NCBI GenBank assembly: GCA_963691775.1 | Contig: OY829369.1 | Location: 3,658,001 to 3,722,000, forward strand | Reading direction: 5' to 3' | DNA: 64,000 bases | Origin: JAZBPO01 sp963691775 | GTDB taxonomy: Bacteria > Pseudomonadota > Gammaproteobacteria > Pseudomonadales > Azotimanducaceae | Part shown: positions 35,778-45,391 of the stretch, in pieces | Layout: every line of letters starts with the position of its first letter | Position numbering within the stretch: position 1 is the first letter of the stretch | Position numbers and translations under genes: made by a program | The notes under the pieces: model-generated | Told to the model about the DNA's origin: nothing | What the model saw: the letters and a program-made list of their open reading frames with translations, nothing else | Databases searched by the model: none

Positions 35778-36681
35778 GTCTTTGTCTCCCGATCCGGGAG
35801 AGCGCACATCGCATTCGGGTTGGAACTAAAACGCCGCTGTGAATTGTTGGCGCCTCTGGCGCTGATGGGGCTTGGCGTTTCGGTCAGCGCATCCTGCGCT
35901 GCGATCAACCCCGTGGCGTGGTGCACCCACCTCCTTGTGGTCAAGCGAATCATCCACCGTTCGCGTGTTGAGCAACTGCGAGCGTAGTGCGGTAGTGCAG
36001 CTGCCACTCTAGAGAAAGCTTCATGGCCTCTTGAAGTGCGGTTACGTACGGATGCACCGGGCGTGCGGGCCCGCCCGGCTGAATACGAGTCTCTGGTCAA
36101 CGGCCTTACTGCGCGAGCACTTGCTAGTGAAGCGTCTGCGGCAAAGCGTGCTCTGAGCCTTTCAGGCCGAGTGTGGCTGCTCCCCCACGTTAATGCGCCG
36201 TGAAGATCAGGCCGCATCGGTTAGATGCAGCGCCCGCGCTGCCGACTTGCCAGAGAGCAGGGCCCGCTTGGCCTAACCAACGGAAGCACGCAGCAAGCGC
36301 CGAGTCGAATCTTCTGTGCCGATAGGTCGAAGAGAGGGGCGGTGCGCCTGTCGGTATGAGCAATCCTGCAGGGTGAACGCGTGAGATGCGGTTCGCTGTA
36401 TCGGTCAGCGGTATCGGAAGAGCCCCCTATTGCAGGAAAGATGCTGCCGTTCGTGTTCTCTTCACTTCCGCGGTCTGGCCCTGGCACGTGGCTTTGGGCC
36501 GAGCCGAAGGCGCCTTTCGTCATCGCTAGAATCTGCGGGCGCGCTCATCTTTCCAAGAGCGGTCTGCCCGTCGCTGAATCGAAAAGTTCTCGCCCCGCCG
36601 CAGGCGGCAGTCAGACGAACGCCCGCGACCGCGCGGGTGCGCGCTTCCAGCGCCTGGTGTCCGTGTTGCCCGGCAAGCGCG
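35778..36681. other. Long gap without a recognised gene
   Basis: About 900 bases. Open frames up to about 117 codons occur on both strands, but none has a ribosome site, a recognisable motif or clean composition. It could be decayed coding DNA or regulatory sequence for the peptidase; nothing specific is supported. Confidence 0.4.
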
Positions 36682-37893
36682 CTAGAAATAGCGGCTCCAG
36701 CGCACCAGCACCCGCTCTCCGCCTCCGAGGGTGAGCGGGTCGCCGTCCGGACGGAACCCCGCAATGAGGCGACCGAATTCCTCGCCTCGGCTCCCCAGCG
36801 GCGCGACAAGGGAGATTTGCCAGATGCTGGCGTCGTCCGGACGCCAATCGATGGTGCTTTGGATGAGCTGTGAATGGTTAGCGAACTCGTGGATGAGCAG
36901 CAGGTTCTGACTCACGAGCGGATGCCATTCAAGGGTTGCGCCCAGCGAGCCGTATTCGCGGCCTATGACGAAGAGCTCTCCGCGCTGTACGCGCCTCAGC
37001 AGCGCGGGCTTGCTCTGCAAGCCCTGCAGGGATGGGTCTTCGAGGCCAAGGGCACTGCGATAGAGCTCGCCGAATACGTAAAGGTTCTTGCCAGCGGCAG
37101 AGAAACTCCAGTCTACGTTGGCGACTCCGGAGACGCGCAGGGCGCCTTCCACGCGCTGGCTGACGACGTCAAGGCGCCAGATGGCCGTCCCTGCGGGCCC
37201 CGACAGGCTCAGCGCGGCAAGAGGATCTGCGAGGTGTACGCCAAGGAGGACCTCCGCGGATACGGAGCCGAAGAATCCGCGCCAGCGTGCGGCGGCCGAC
37301 CCTGCATCCGCGTCCGGGGTGCCGCCCTCCGCCCGCCGGGCGACCGCAAAGAAGCCCAACTCGCTGCCGTCGTCGAAGGGCCGGGACGCCACAATCATGT
37401 CGTCTCCGCTCTTGAAGTCCCGATCGATCTCGACGGGGGAGAACGGGTTGAACAGATCCATGGGCTGGAACACCAGTCCTCCGCCGAAGGAGGCCGCTTG
37501 CCTGCCCAGGGTAATGCGCCACTCGCCGAGCGCTCCACGGACCCAGAGACGGTCCAGGCGCTCGGCGAACCCGAGGTCCTTGCCGGCGGATTGCTGGAGC
37601 GACAGGTCCATTGCCCGCCGATCTGGTCCGTAGGTCTGTCCGGCGGTGTCATAGGCGGCGCCGGCCTCCAGGGCGACTTCGTAATCAAGGCCGCCGCCGT
37701 CTCCAGTCCACGTCAAGCGCAGGTCGGCGTTGGCCTGGTCCCGGGGGGTAGCGTCGGAGAAACGCACGAGGTCGTCGGCGGGCAGGAAGGTGCGGGACCC
37801 GAAGCCCCGAACCCTGCCCGTGAGCTCTAGCTCCGCCCAGCACGAGGGCAGAGCAGCGAGCCAGAGCAGCAAAGTGCCGAGGCCGCGCCTCAC
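36682..37893 (-). CDS. Outer-membrane beta-barrel protein, last gene of the Lol-like operon
   Basis: 403 residues from a GTG that overlaps the ATPase stop by 4 bases. It has a signal peptide (LGTLLLWLAALPSCWA). The remainder has repeated amphipathic strands such as YEVALEAGAAYDT, WRITLGRQAASFGGGLVFQP and LGATLEWHPLVSQNLLLIHE, ending in an aromatic residue (WSRYF), the usual C-terminal signature of outer-membrane barrels. It resembles DUF1302-type porin-like proteins. Coupled to an FtsX-type ABC transporter and a LolA-like carrier, it may be the outer-membrane acceptor or exit for a lipid-like cargo. Confidence 0.65.
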   Translation of the reverse strand: MRRGLGTLLLWLAALPSCWAELELTGRVRGFGSRTFLPADDLVRFSDATPRDQANADLRLTWTGDGGGLDYEVALEAGAAYDTAGQTYGPDRRAMDLSLQQSAGKDLGFAERLDRLWVRGALGEWRITLGRQAASFGGGLVFQPMDLFNPFSPVEIDRDFKSGDDMIVASRPFDDGSELGFFAVARRAEGGTPDADAGSAAARWRGFFGSVSAEVLLGVHLADPLAALSLSGPAGTAIWRLDVVSQRVEGALRVSGVANVDWSFSAAGKNLYVFGELYRSALGLEDPSLQGLQSKPALLRRVQRGELFVIGREYGSLGATLEWHPLVSQNLLLIHEFANHSQLIQSTIDWRPDDASIWQISLVAPLGSRGEEFGRLIAGFRPDGDPLTLGGGERVLVRWSRYF

Positions 37894-38609
37894 TCGCTCT
37901 CGTCGCGCTCGATGCGCCCGTCGACCATGTGCACGCGTCGCCCGGCGTAGCGCATGACGGTCGGGTCATGGGTTGCGGTGACGATGGTCATGCCGCGCTC
38001 GCTGTTCAGGCGCTGGAACAGCTCCAGCAGCTCGGTGGTGGTGGCGGAGTCGAGGTTGGCGCTCGGCTCGTCCGCGAGTAGAAGCACCGGCTCCGTGACC
38101 AAGGCCCGCGCAACTGCGACGCGCTGCTGCTGGCCACCGGACATTTCCCCGGGACGCCGGTCTGCGAGAGAGCCCAGTCCGAGCTCTTCCAGCACGGCGA
38201 GGGCGCGTTCGCGCCGGTTCGCCGCGGGCACGCCTTGTAGTTGCATGACGAACTCGACGTTCTCCCGTGCACTCAGTACCGGCACGAGATTGTAGGACTG
38301 GAATACGAAACCGATGCGTCGCAGGCGCAGGTCAGCCCGCTGCGCACGGTCGAGGTCGCCAAGGGCGATGCCCTCGATAGCCACATGGCCTATATCCGGC
38401 ATGTCCAGAGCGCCGATCATGTTCAGGAGCGTTGACTTGCCGGACCCGGAAGGGCCAGCGAGGCTGACGAACTGACCCGAGAACACGTCGAAGTCGACCC
38501 CGTCGAGCGCGCGGACTGTCGCCTCGCCCGCGCCATAGGCCCTCTGCAAACCGCGACATTCGACGACCCGTTCCGCGCCGCTCGTATCGATATCCGCCTC
38601 ATCGCTCAT
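37890..38609 (-). CDS. ABC transporter ATP-binding protein, LolD/MacB type
   Basis: 239 residues: Walker A AGPSGSGKST at 51-60, Q-loop VFQSYNLVP, signature MSGGQ at 156-160, Walker B VLLLADEP at 175-182 and switch His at about 214. LolD-like features, including the NLVPVLSARENVEF segment, place it with ATPases of FtsX-type mechanotransmission transporters, which extract lipoproteins or push substrates across the periplasm instead of importing solutes. Its two permeases are encoded directly upstream. Confidence 0.92.
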   Translation of the reverse strand: MSDEADIDTSGAERVVECRGLQRAYGAGEATVRALDGVDFDVFSGQFVSLAGPSGSGKSTLLNMIGALDMPDIGHVAIEGIALGDLDRAQRADLRLRRIGFVFQSYNLVPVLSARENVEFVMQLQGVPAANRRERALAVLEELGLGSLADRRPGEMSGGQQQRVAVARALVTEPVLLLADEPSANLDSATTTELLELFQRLNSERGMTIVTATHDPTVMRYAGRRVHMVDGRIERDESE

Positions 38610-38616
38610 GGCTGCA

Positions 38617-39870
38617 TCATTCCTGCTGTCTGTTCAGGGCCTTCAGGGGGTCGATCGCGACGGCTTTGCGTGCGGGATAGAGGCTCCCGAGGAGCCCCAT
38701 GCCGAGCACCACTGCGCCGATCTCGAGCACGTCCGAGATGAACAGCCGAGGCACGAGTACTCTGCTGATGCCGAACATTTCGAGGCCGTCGTACCAGTTG
38801 CCGAGGTCGATGCCATCCTTCAGACCCCAGATTGCGAGCAGCCCCCCGGCGAGGCCGAAGGCCAGGCCGACGGTCAGAATCAGCCAGGACTCGAGCAGCA
38901 CCTGCCACAGCACCCCTGAAGGACGCATGCCGAGAGCCTGTAGCAGACCGAGTTCGCGTACGCGCTCCATGACCGAGGTGAGGAGGGTGTTCACGAGTCC
39001 GAAGCCGAGCGCCGACATGAGGATCACGTACCAGACCCGGATACTTGTGTCTGAGATTTCCACCATCGCGGCCGCCTGTGGAATCAGGTCGCGCCAGGTG
39101 CGCATGACCAAGTCGCCCTCGGCGAGGCCCGGATCGGCAGACTGGTAGCGTTCGGCGATGGCGTCGATGGCCCCTCCGCGTTCCGGCCGCAATCGCATGC
39201 TGATTTCGGTCACGTCCGTCGCCTGCAGTCGCAAGGCGCGATTGAGAGCGGCGCGTCCCGTGAACAGGAAGGCTTTCTCGAGTGACTCGCCCTGCGCGTC
39301 GTAGATGCCCACGATGCGGTACCCGCGTTCGACGGTTCTGCCATCGCTCGCCTGCATCATCAGCACGACCCGCTTGCCGAGGCTTGTCTCCAGTTCCTCG
39401 GCGAGCGCAGCGCCGAGCAGCAGGCCGCCGTCGTCGAGCCCTTCGAGGCCGCGCCCACTCACGCTCGCCTCGCCCAGGAACGAGAGCGCCCCTTCGTCCG
39501 CGGGGTCGATGCCGACGACCATGCTGCCGCGCGTCTCGCGTTCACTCATGATCACGCCGGGAATACGCACGCGTGCCGTCCAGGCGAGCACGTCCTCGTC
39601 GCCGTCGAGACGCGCGCGCCAGGATTCCGAGAGTGGGAAGTGGGCGTCAGCCCCCGGATCGTCGAGCCAGGCCGGATCGTGGACTCGTATGTGTCCCGTG
39701 AGACCGTCGAGGGCTTCATCCATCGTCGAAGCCAGCCAGCCCCTCAGGAGCGCGGCCATGAGCACCAGTGAGGCGACGCCCACGGCGACGGCGAGGGAGA
39801 GCATGAACGTACGGCGAGCGTTGCGAAGCAGGTTTCGCCAGGACAGGGCCAGCAGCAGCGAGATGGGCAT
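38617..39870 (-). CDS. FtsX-family ABC permease 2
   Basis: 417 residues from ATG 39870 (an in-frame extension to 39930 is unlikely because it overlaps the upstream gene). It has MacB/LolC topology: a first helix after LSWRNLLRNARRTFMLSLA, a large periplasmic domain, then three helices near the C-terminus, with the family signature ERVRELGLLQALGMRPSG and the final PARKAVAIDPLKAL. It pairs with the other permease to give a heterodimer like LolCE. It lies 4 bases from the upstream stop and 7 bases from the ATPase start. Confidence 0.88.
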   Translation of the reverse strand: MPISLLLALSWRNLLRNARRTFMLSLAVAVGVASLVLMAALLRGWLASTMDEALDGLTGHIRVHDPAWLDDPGADAHFPLSESWRARLDGDEDVLAWTARVRIPGVIMSERETRGSMVVGIDPADEGALSFLGEASVSGRGLEGLDDGGLLLGAALAEELETSLGKRVVLMMQASDGRTVERGYRIVGIYDAQGESLEKAFLFTGRAALNRALRLQATDVTEISMRLRPERGGAIDAIAERYQSADPGLAEGDLVMRTWRDLIPQAAAMVEISDTSIRVWYVILMSALGFGLVNTLLTSVMERVRELGLLQALGMRPSGVLWQVLLESWLILTVGLAFGLAGGLLAIWGLKDGIDLGNWYDGLEMFGISRVLVPRLFISDVLEIGAVVLGMGLLGSLYPARKAVAIDPLKALNRQQE

Positions 39871-39874
39871 GGTT

Positions 39875-41191
39875 TCAGTCTCGCAGGGCCACGACAGGTT
39901 CAAGCTTGCGCAGGCGCAGAGCCGGCACAAGTGCAGCGATCTGAGTGGCCAGCAGCATGAACGCAGGTCCGCTGAATACGGCCTCGAAGGTCAGAGTCGG
40001 GAAAAGGCGTTCGGGCATGTGGTACTGCCTGAGCAGCTCCGCGCCCATGTCGTCGAGCGGGATGCCGACGATCATCAGACTGCCGGTCAGGGCGAGGCCG
40101 ACGAGCGTGCCGCCAAGCACGCCAAGGCCGCAAAGGAGCAGCGACTCGATCTGCAATAGCACAATGATGAATCCTGGCCGGCAGCCGATGGCGAGCAGCG
40201 TCCCGAATTCTCGGGTTCGTTCGAACACGGTCATCATGAAAGTGTTGGTGATCGAGAACGTCACCATGAGCGCGAGCAGGAGGTAGAAGAAATACGCAGA
40301 GGCCTTGTCGAGTTCGATCATCTGCTCGAGTTCGGGAATCAGCGCCCGCCAGGACAGGGCCCTGAGGTCGGTGCCGTCGGTCACCGCGGAGAGGAGCAGC
40401 GGCGCGAGGGCGTCCGCTTCGCGAACGTCGTCCACCGTGAGCACGATGGCGTGGGCAGCGTTTTCCAGCAGGAAGGCCTCGCGCACGTCGGCGATGTTCA
40501 TTTGCGCCAGACTACGGTCGATCTCCGGCTGTCCTGTGTCGAGAATGCCAACGAGCGTAGCGACCGCAGCTGCAACGCTGCCGTCGGGCGCCGTACCGAG
40601 CATCACCACCTCGTCTCCGAGACGTACGTCCAGGTTCCGGGCCAGCGCTTTGCCCAGCACGATCTCGCCAGCCCTGCCCGACAGCCAGACGCCTTCGTCT
40701 ACGAACTCCGGCAGCAGCGAGAAGGTGCGTTCGCGCAGCGGGTCCACGCCCATTACCTGGCCGCCGAAGCTCTGCTCCGCACCGGACAGAACGGCAAAGG
40801 CGGAAATGCGCGGACTCGCCGCGCGCACGCGCGGATCGGCTTCGAGTGCTTTCACGCGAGCGTCTGCATCGCGGATCAGATAGCGCATCTTCGGGTCGTC
40901 GAAGAACCTGGCATCCTGAATCTGCAGATGGCCGGTCACGAGGCGCGTGGCGTTGTCGATCATCGCCCCGTAGGACCCACCCTGCATGCTCATGGCGAAC
41001 ACGAGAAGCATGGAAGCGAAACCCACAGCGCTCGCCGTGAGGAGCGTGCGTTTCCTGTTGCGTCCGAGGTTTCGCCATGCGACGCCGACGGTAGCAAGGG
41101 AGGTGGCCCCCTGCAGCGTGCTGCCGGCGCCGAGTATGTTCGCCGTCTCCCTGCCCAGAGAGCGGCCGAGCGTACCGGTGTGGTCGGCCAT
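39875..41191 (-). CDS. FtsX-family ABC permease 1
   Basis: 438 residues, a paralogue of the following permease: AWRNLGRNRKRTLLTASAVG leads into helix 1, then comes a periplasmic domain of about 230 residues, then three helices with ERTREFGTLLAIGCRPG and the closing LVPALRLRKLEPVVALRD. The N-terminal extension of about 35 residues before the first helix is unusual and the real start could be internal. It starts 1 base after the LolA-like gene ends, so it is clearly co-transcribed. Confidence 0.88.
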   Translation of the reverse strand: MADHTGTLGRSLGRETANILGAGSTLQGATSLATVGVAWRNLGRNRKRTLLTASAVGFASMLLVFAMSMQGGSYGAMIDNATRLVTGHLQIQDARFFDDPKMRYLIRDADARVKALEADPRVRAASPRISAFAVLSGAEQSFGGQVMGVDPLRERTFSLLPEFVDEGVWLSGRAGEIVLGKALARNLDVRLGDEVVMLGTAPDGSVAAAVATLVGILDTGQPEIDRSLAQMNIADVREAFLLENAAHAIVLTVDDVREADALAPLLLSAVTDGTDLRALSWRALIPELEQMIELDKASAYFFYLLLALMVTFSITNTFMMTVFERTREFGTLLAIGCRPGFIIVLLQIESLLLCGLGVLGGTLVGLALTGSLMIVGIPLDDMGAELLRQYHMPERLFPTLTFEAVFSGPAFMLLATQIAALVPALRLRKLEPVVALRD

Positions 41192-41192
41192 C

Positions 41193-42056
41193 TCAGCCTT
41201 CCTGATTGCGCAGTGCGAAGAGCGTGAAGCGACGGTCAGGGATGTCGACGTCGAACTCGGCGCTCCGGTAGCGGACCTCCGTCCAGTGTTCGGCTTCGTC
41301 GAGTTTCCACATGCGCATGACGCTCGGGATCAGGCGCCCACCCATGCTGGCGATCTCCAGTGTTTCCATGCGTTTGAGCGCGACGCCCTCCTGATCGAAG
41401 AAGGTCTGCTCCAGCACCACGAAGTCTTCCCGCATCACGAGCCGCTGGCGTCCCCAGACCACCGGTGCGTCTGCGTTCGGGATCGAGTCGACGGTGTAGA
41501 CGCGCCGTCCGTTCTCCTCGCGCACGTCGATCATCTCGTGCCGGTAATGCCTAAGGAGTGCATCGGTGCGGGAGAGATCATCGTAGGAGAAGTCGGAGCC
41601 GGCCCAGCTCTGCGACATCATGCTGTAGGGCAAACGGACGACCCGGTTCAAGCGCGGCGTGAATGTCCACATCTGCTCGCCGTCCTTGAGCGTTGCGTTG
41701 CCGGCGTCGCGCGGCGGCCCCGTAAACCGGATCAGCGCGTCTTCGCGCCCGCGGGTCCACGCGATGATCGCGGAAGTCCGGCTCCAGTCCGGGCGGTGAA
41801 CCTCCATTTCCATCTCCGCGTAGGAGGTTTGGCCGCGCGTCTGGTCGATGGCGGCAGCGATGAGGTCGTACGCCGCAGCGGCGGAGCGCAGCGCCTCGTT
41901 CTGTGGTGCTGAGATGACTTCACCTTCGCCCTGGGCCTGCGCCGCTGCGGGCAATGCGAGGAGAAGCGTCGTAATCAGGCCGTGGGTGATTCGAGTGCGG
42001 GGGAAGAGGCGCTTCACCAGCGCACGAACGGGCGTGCGAACGGGTACGTGCGGCAT
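41193..42056 (-). CDS. Periplasmic outer-membrane lipoprotein-sorting (LolA-like) protein
   Basis: 287 residues from ATG 42056, chosen for the GAGAGG site 8 bases upstream; the open frame extends further but without a signal. A signal peptide (ITHGLITTLLLALPAAAQAQ) is followed by the half-barrel pattern of the LolA-like family: SYAEMEMEVHRPDWSRTSAI, RFTGPPRDAGNATLK, MWTFTPRLNRVVRLP, and repeated strands to the C-terminus. Members shuttle lipid-modified cargo between membranes. It is the first gene of a five-gene operon with two FtsX permeases, a LolD-like ATPase and a barrel protein. Confidence 0.85.
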   Translation of the reverse strand: MPHVPVRTPVRALVKRLFPRTRITHGLITTLLLALPAAAQAQGEGEVISAPQNEALRSAAAAYDLIAAAIDQTRGQTSYAEMEMEVHRPDWSRTSAIIAWTRGREDALIRFTGPPRDAGNATLKDGEQMWTFTPRLNRVVRLPYSMMSQSWAGSDFSYDDLSRTDALLRHYRHEMIDVREENGRRVYTVDSIPNADAPVVWGRQRLVMREDFVVLEQTFFDQEGVALKRMETLEIASMGGRLIPSVMRMWKLDEAEHWTEVRYRSAEFDVDIPDRRFTLFALRNQEG

Positions 42057-42132
42057 GACAGCGCCTCTCGCTGGTGATGACGCAGGAAAATGTAGACGGT
42101 CCAAATATGGATTGCATCTGACGTTCTTGCTC
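42057..42132. promoter_or_regulatory. Divergent promoter region of the Lol-like operon and TetR remnant
   Basis: 76 bases between divergent starts. It contains TCCA (42100-42103) and TGGA (42108-42111) as a short inverted repeat in an AT-rich core, a possible remains of the TetR operator. No confident promoter boxes were assigned. Confidence 0.35.
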
Positions 42133-42771
42133 ATGACGGCCGTTGTCCCGTCCCGCTTGCCGGAGCGAGGCCTGCGTGTGCGCAAGCGCCGGGAACTGCG
42201 AGGGCGCTTCGTCGCCATAGCGGGTCGGCGCTTCACCGAGCTGGGCTACGACGCCACCAACTTGCGGGAAATCGCGGAGGAGGCGGGCGTCGCCTATCAG
42301 ACCCTTTACAACCATTTCCCCAACAAGGCGCGTCTTGCACTTGCGTGGCTCATGGGGTGCATGGAGAGCGTGACTGCGGAAGTAGGTGCCCTGAACGATG
42401 GCGCCACCGGCGATCCGATTTCGGCGGTCATGACGGCTGCTGAGCGATACGTGGGCTTTGCCGGAGTGCTCGATCGACGCTTGTGGCGTGAGGTTACCTC
42501 CTAGTACCTGCATGCACCTGAGGCGGCGCGCGAGCTCAATCTGCTCAAGCCCCTTGGTCCGCATGCGCAACTGGTGAATCTGCTCGGCCGGGAGCGCGAA
42601 GCGGGTGCCCTGCGCGCTGACGTGGCCACGCTGGCGAACGTGGTCTATGTGCTGAGCGACCATGCCATCTTGCGGTTCGTCGTGATTGACCAGATCACCT
42701 CGCGGCAAACGCTCGAGGCACTGCGAACCCAGCTTGAGCTGTGCCTTCGGCCACAGATCGTGTCGCGCTGA
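42133..42771 (+). pseudogene. TetR-family regulator broken by an amber codon
   Basis: The N-terminal helix-turn-helix is well preserved (FTELGYDATNLREIAEEAGV, then AYQTLYNHFPNKARL). The frame meets TAG at 42502-42504 in the ligand domain and then continues unchanged for about 90 codons (YLHAPEAARELNLLKPLG to QIVSR), ending at a normal stop at 42771. Total length without the stop is about 212 residues, normal for TetR. The truncated product would keep DNA binding but lose most of the dimerisation core. Divergent from the Lol-like operon, it was probably its local repressor. Confidence 0.85.
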
Positions 42772-43034
42772 CGCATGGTACGGGGCGTGCCCCTTTCAGA
42801 GGATGCCCGCCGTGCGCCAGGGGCCTCGCGAGTCTCATGGTGCAGTGTGTCGAGCCATCCGGCCCCTGAGGACACAGCACGCATGCAGGCGACGCGGGAG
42901 AATCTCCCTCAGTGCTGCGTCACCATCGCGATGTGATTTACATCGCTTACACGAAAGATTTGCGCTTCCACGGGTGCTCTGGACACTGGCCGACAAGGCA
43001 ATCCCATTACGCATATGCAGGAAACGCGGGGAAA

Positions 43035-43463
43035 ATGACGATGAGCATGCTGCAGCCGATGTTCGGAATGATCGCGTTGAGTGCCATCGTTACCCTGCTG
43101 CTCTACGCATCCCGGTTCGTGTTGATCTACAGGGTTCGGGCAGCTGGTGTCGATCTGGCACAGGCAAGGTATGCCGATGAGGCTCGGCAGCATTTGCCCG
43201 GCGTCTTTCGAAATATCACCGACAACTACAATCACCTGCTTGAACAGCCGACCCTTTTCTATGCCACGGTCATCTATATCCACTTGATGGAGCACACCGA
43301 CGGCTTGCACCTGTGGCTCGCCTGGGCCTATGTCGCGATCCGGGCCGTTCACAGTGGCGTGCAGATCAGCGTGAACCATGTGCCCTGGCGCATTGCTTCC
43401 TTTGTCGCGTCAGGCGGCTGCCTGGTGGTCATGATTGCCAGAGAGGCCGTGGCACTGCTCTGA
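43035..43463 (+). CDS. MAPEG-family membrane protein
   Basis: 142 residues with four predicted membrane helices. The family hallmarks are visible: NITDNYNHLLEQPTLFYATV (usual N.x.E.P.LFY pattern) and LAWAYVAIRAVHSGVQ. Eukaryotic relatives are glutathione-dependent eicosanoid enzymes; bacterial members are poorly defined. A longer frame reaches back to 42912, but ATG 43035 starts right before the first helix; ATGs at 43041 and 43047 are equally possible. GGGG lies just upstream. Stands alone. Confidence 0.8.
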   Translation: MTMSMLQPMFGMIALSAIVTLLLYASRFVLIYRVRAAGVDLAQARYADEARQHLPGVFRNITDNYNHLLEQPTLFYATVIYIHLMEHTDGLHLWLAWAYVAIRAVHSGVQISVNHVPWRIASFVASGGCLVVMIAREAVALL

Positions 43464-43792
43464 GTTTCTGCATCGGGCACGCTGCGCAGCACTGCCGTGG
43501 CGTCTCTTGATCGGTTCCGTGCGTCCTTTGGGGCGCTCGGGGCCTCGAACCGGCCTGCTCAGCGGTGCTGCAGCCCCATGGCTTGGCGCGAAGCCATAGG
43601 TACCAGGCGATCACAACGGCGAGGCCGGTTCAGCAGGGCTTAGAGCGTGCGGATTTCGCCCGTCGCCCGTCCCCCGTCAGCACATGATCTGCGCGATGAA
43701 ACGGGTGTTGAGCGTTTGAATGGGATTGCGCGACGGGCAGACTCAGCTGCGCTCGCATGGCCCGCCTATGCGCAGGCCTCGCTGCAGCGTGC
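43464..43792. other. Intergenic region, no gene recognised
   Basis: 329 bases between convergent genes. No hairpin with T-run and no credible small gene was found. Confidence 0.45.
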
Positions 43793-45391
43793 CTACTCCA
43801 GTTCCCCGTACCCTCGCGGCGGCCGGCGATGCTGGGTTGCCTGCTCGTAGGCGTACGCCAGTTCAATCAGCGTACCCTCCGCGTAGGGTCTTCCAACAAG
43901 CTGCAGGCCAAGCGGTAAGCGGTCCTGCCAGAAGCCCATGGGAATCGTGACGGCCGGCAAGCCCGCGTCTGGCGCGAGGAGCTGACTGTTGTCGCCGGCG
44001 TATTCCTCTACGCCCAGATCTATCCTGGCGGGAGGGTTCGACCAGGTTGGAAAGATGATCGCGTCGACGCGTGCGGTTTCCATCGCGGCGAGGGTGTTTT
44101 CCAGCAGCTGATTGCGTAATGGGGTGCCAGGCCAGGTCAGGCACGGCGTTTCCCAGTCGCCCGGTGCGATGCCCTGCGGCTGCTCGGCATAGAACATCAT
44201 GCGGCTGCGCGTTTCGTCAGCGATCTCCCCCGTCTCCAGCACGGTCGTGACGTCAGTGAGCGGTGGATTCGGCAAGCTCCGTAGATATTGTTCCATGTCG
44301 TAGCGAAATCTGGGGCAGAAGGGAATGGTCTGGCTCAGCTCCTCGAACTCAGCAATGGCGAAGGGATCGACGATCTCGGCGCCGGCTTCGGTGAGCTCGG
44401 CCAGGGCGCGCGCAAAGACCCGCTGAATTTCCGGGTCCGCGCCTTCCTGGTCCACGAGCGCGCGAAGTACGCCCAAACGCTTGCCCTTGAGCCCGTCGGC
44501 CTTGAGGAAGTCCAGGTAGCTGTCTTCCCGCCGATCGGGCTCGGCGAGCGGGTCGTTGGGATCGTAGGCTGCCACCACGTCGAAGAGCCGAACGCCATCC
44601 TCTACCGTTCGCGTCATGGGGCCGGCGATGTCGCGGTCGAAGTTGAGCGGGATGACGCCATCGCGGCTGGTCAGGCCGATGGTGGATCGAATACCGAACA
44701 GCGCAAGGTGAGACGACGGTCCGCGAATCGAATTGCCGGTGTCCGAACCCATGCCAGCGACGCCGAAACTGGCGGCCACACCAGAGGCAGTACCCCCTGA
44801 AGAACCGGCCGGGACGTGGTTTATATCGTAGGCGTTAGCGGTGCGGCCGTGGGTTGAAGAGACGCTTTCGCGCGGACTGAACGCCCATTCCGCCATGTTG
44901 GTTTTCGCGAGCACGATCGCGCCCGCTTCCCTGAGCTTGCGAATCATGAACGCATCATCGGGTGGGATGCTGTCCTTGAGAGCGAGCGACCCTCCAGTGG
45001 TCACCATGTCTTTCGTATCGAAGTTGTCCTTGATCAGCAGCGGTGCGCAAAACAGTGAGGGCATTTCCTCTCCGGCGTCGAGGGCGGCGTCGATCTCGTC
45101 GGCGCGCGCCAGCGCGCCAGCGTTGATCTCGCTTATCGCATTGACGCCAGCGCTCTGGTCGAAGGCCTCGATCCTGTCGATGTATCCCTGCACGACGTCG
45201 CGACAGGAGTACGCGCCCGCTCGCAGTGACGCCTGCAGTTCTGCGATGGTGGCCTCGCGCAGACGCGGCTTTTCGCTGAGGACCGGCGTGACGCCATCCG
45301 GCCCGGCGAGAGGCGTCGGGTCAGATGCATCGTTGCTGCAGGCAACCAGCAACAGAACGGAAAGACACACATTCAAGCTGCCCAGTCTCAT
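43793..45391 (-). CDS. Amidase-signature family lipoprotein
   Basis: 532 residues from ATG 45391 (GGAG 8 bases upstream); a longer frame to 45985 has no support. A lipobox (LLLVACSN) indicates a periplasmic or outer-membrane lipoprotein. The Ser-cisSer-Lys machinery of the amidase-signature family is present: Lys in LLIKDNFD, cis-Ser in AGSSGGTASGV and nucleophile Ser in GSDTGNSIRGPSS. It hydrolyses amide bonds; the substrate is unknown. No transporter is adjacent. Confidence 0.9.
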   Translation of the reverse strand: MRLGSLNVCLSVLLLVACSNDASDPTPLAGPDGVTPVLSEKPRLREATIAELQASLRAGAYSCRDVVQGYIDRIEAFDQSAGVNAISEINAGALARADEIDAALDAGEEMPSLFCAPLLIKDNFDTKDMVTTGGSLALKDSIPPDDAFMIRKLREAGAIVLAKTNMAEWAFSPRESVSSTHGRTANAYDINHVPAGSSGGTASGVAASFGVAGMGSDTGNSIRGPSSHLALFGIRSTIGLTSRDGVIPLNFDRDIAGPMTRTVEDGVRLFDVVAAYDPNDPLAEPDRREDSYLDFLKADGLKGKRLGVLRALVDQEGADPEIQRVFARALAELTEAGAEIVDPFAIAEFEELSQTIPFCPRFRYDMEQYLRSLPNPPLTDVTTVLETGEIADETRSRMMFYAEQPQGIAPGDWETPCLTWPGTPLRNQLLENTLAAMETARVDAIIFPTWSNPPARIDLGVEEYAGDNSQLLAPDAGLPAVTIPMGFWQDRLPLGLQLVGRPYAEGTLIELAYAYEQATQHRRPPRGYGELE

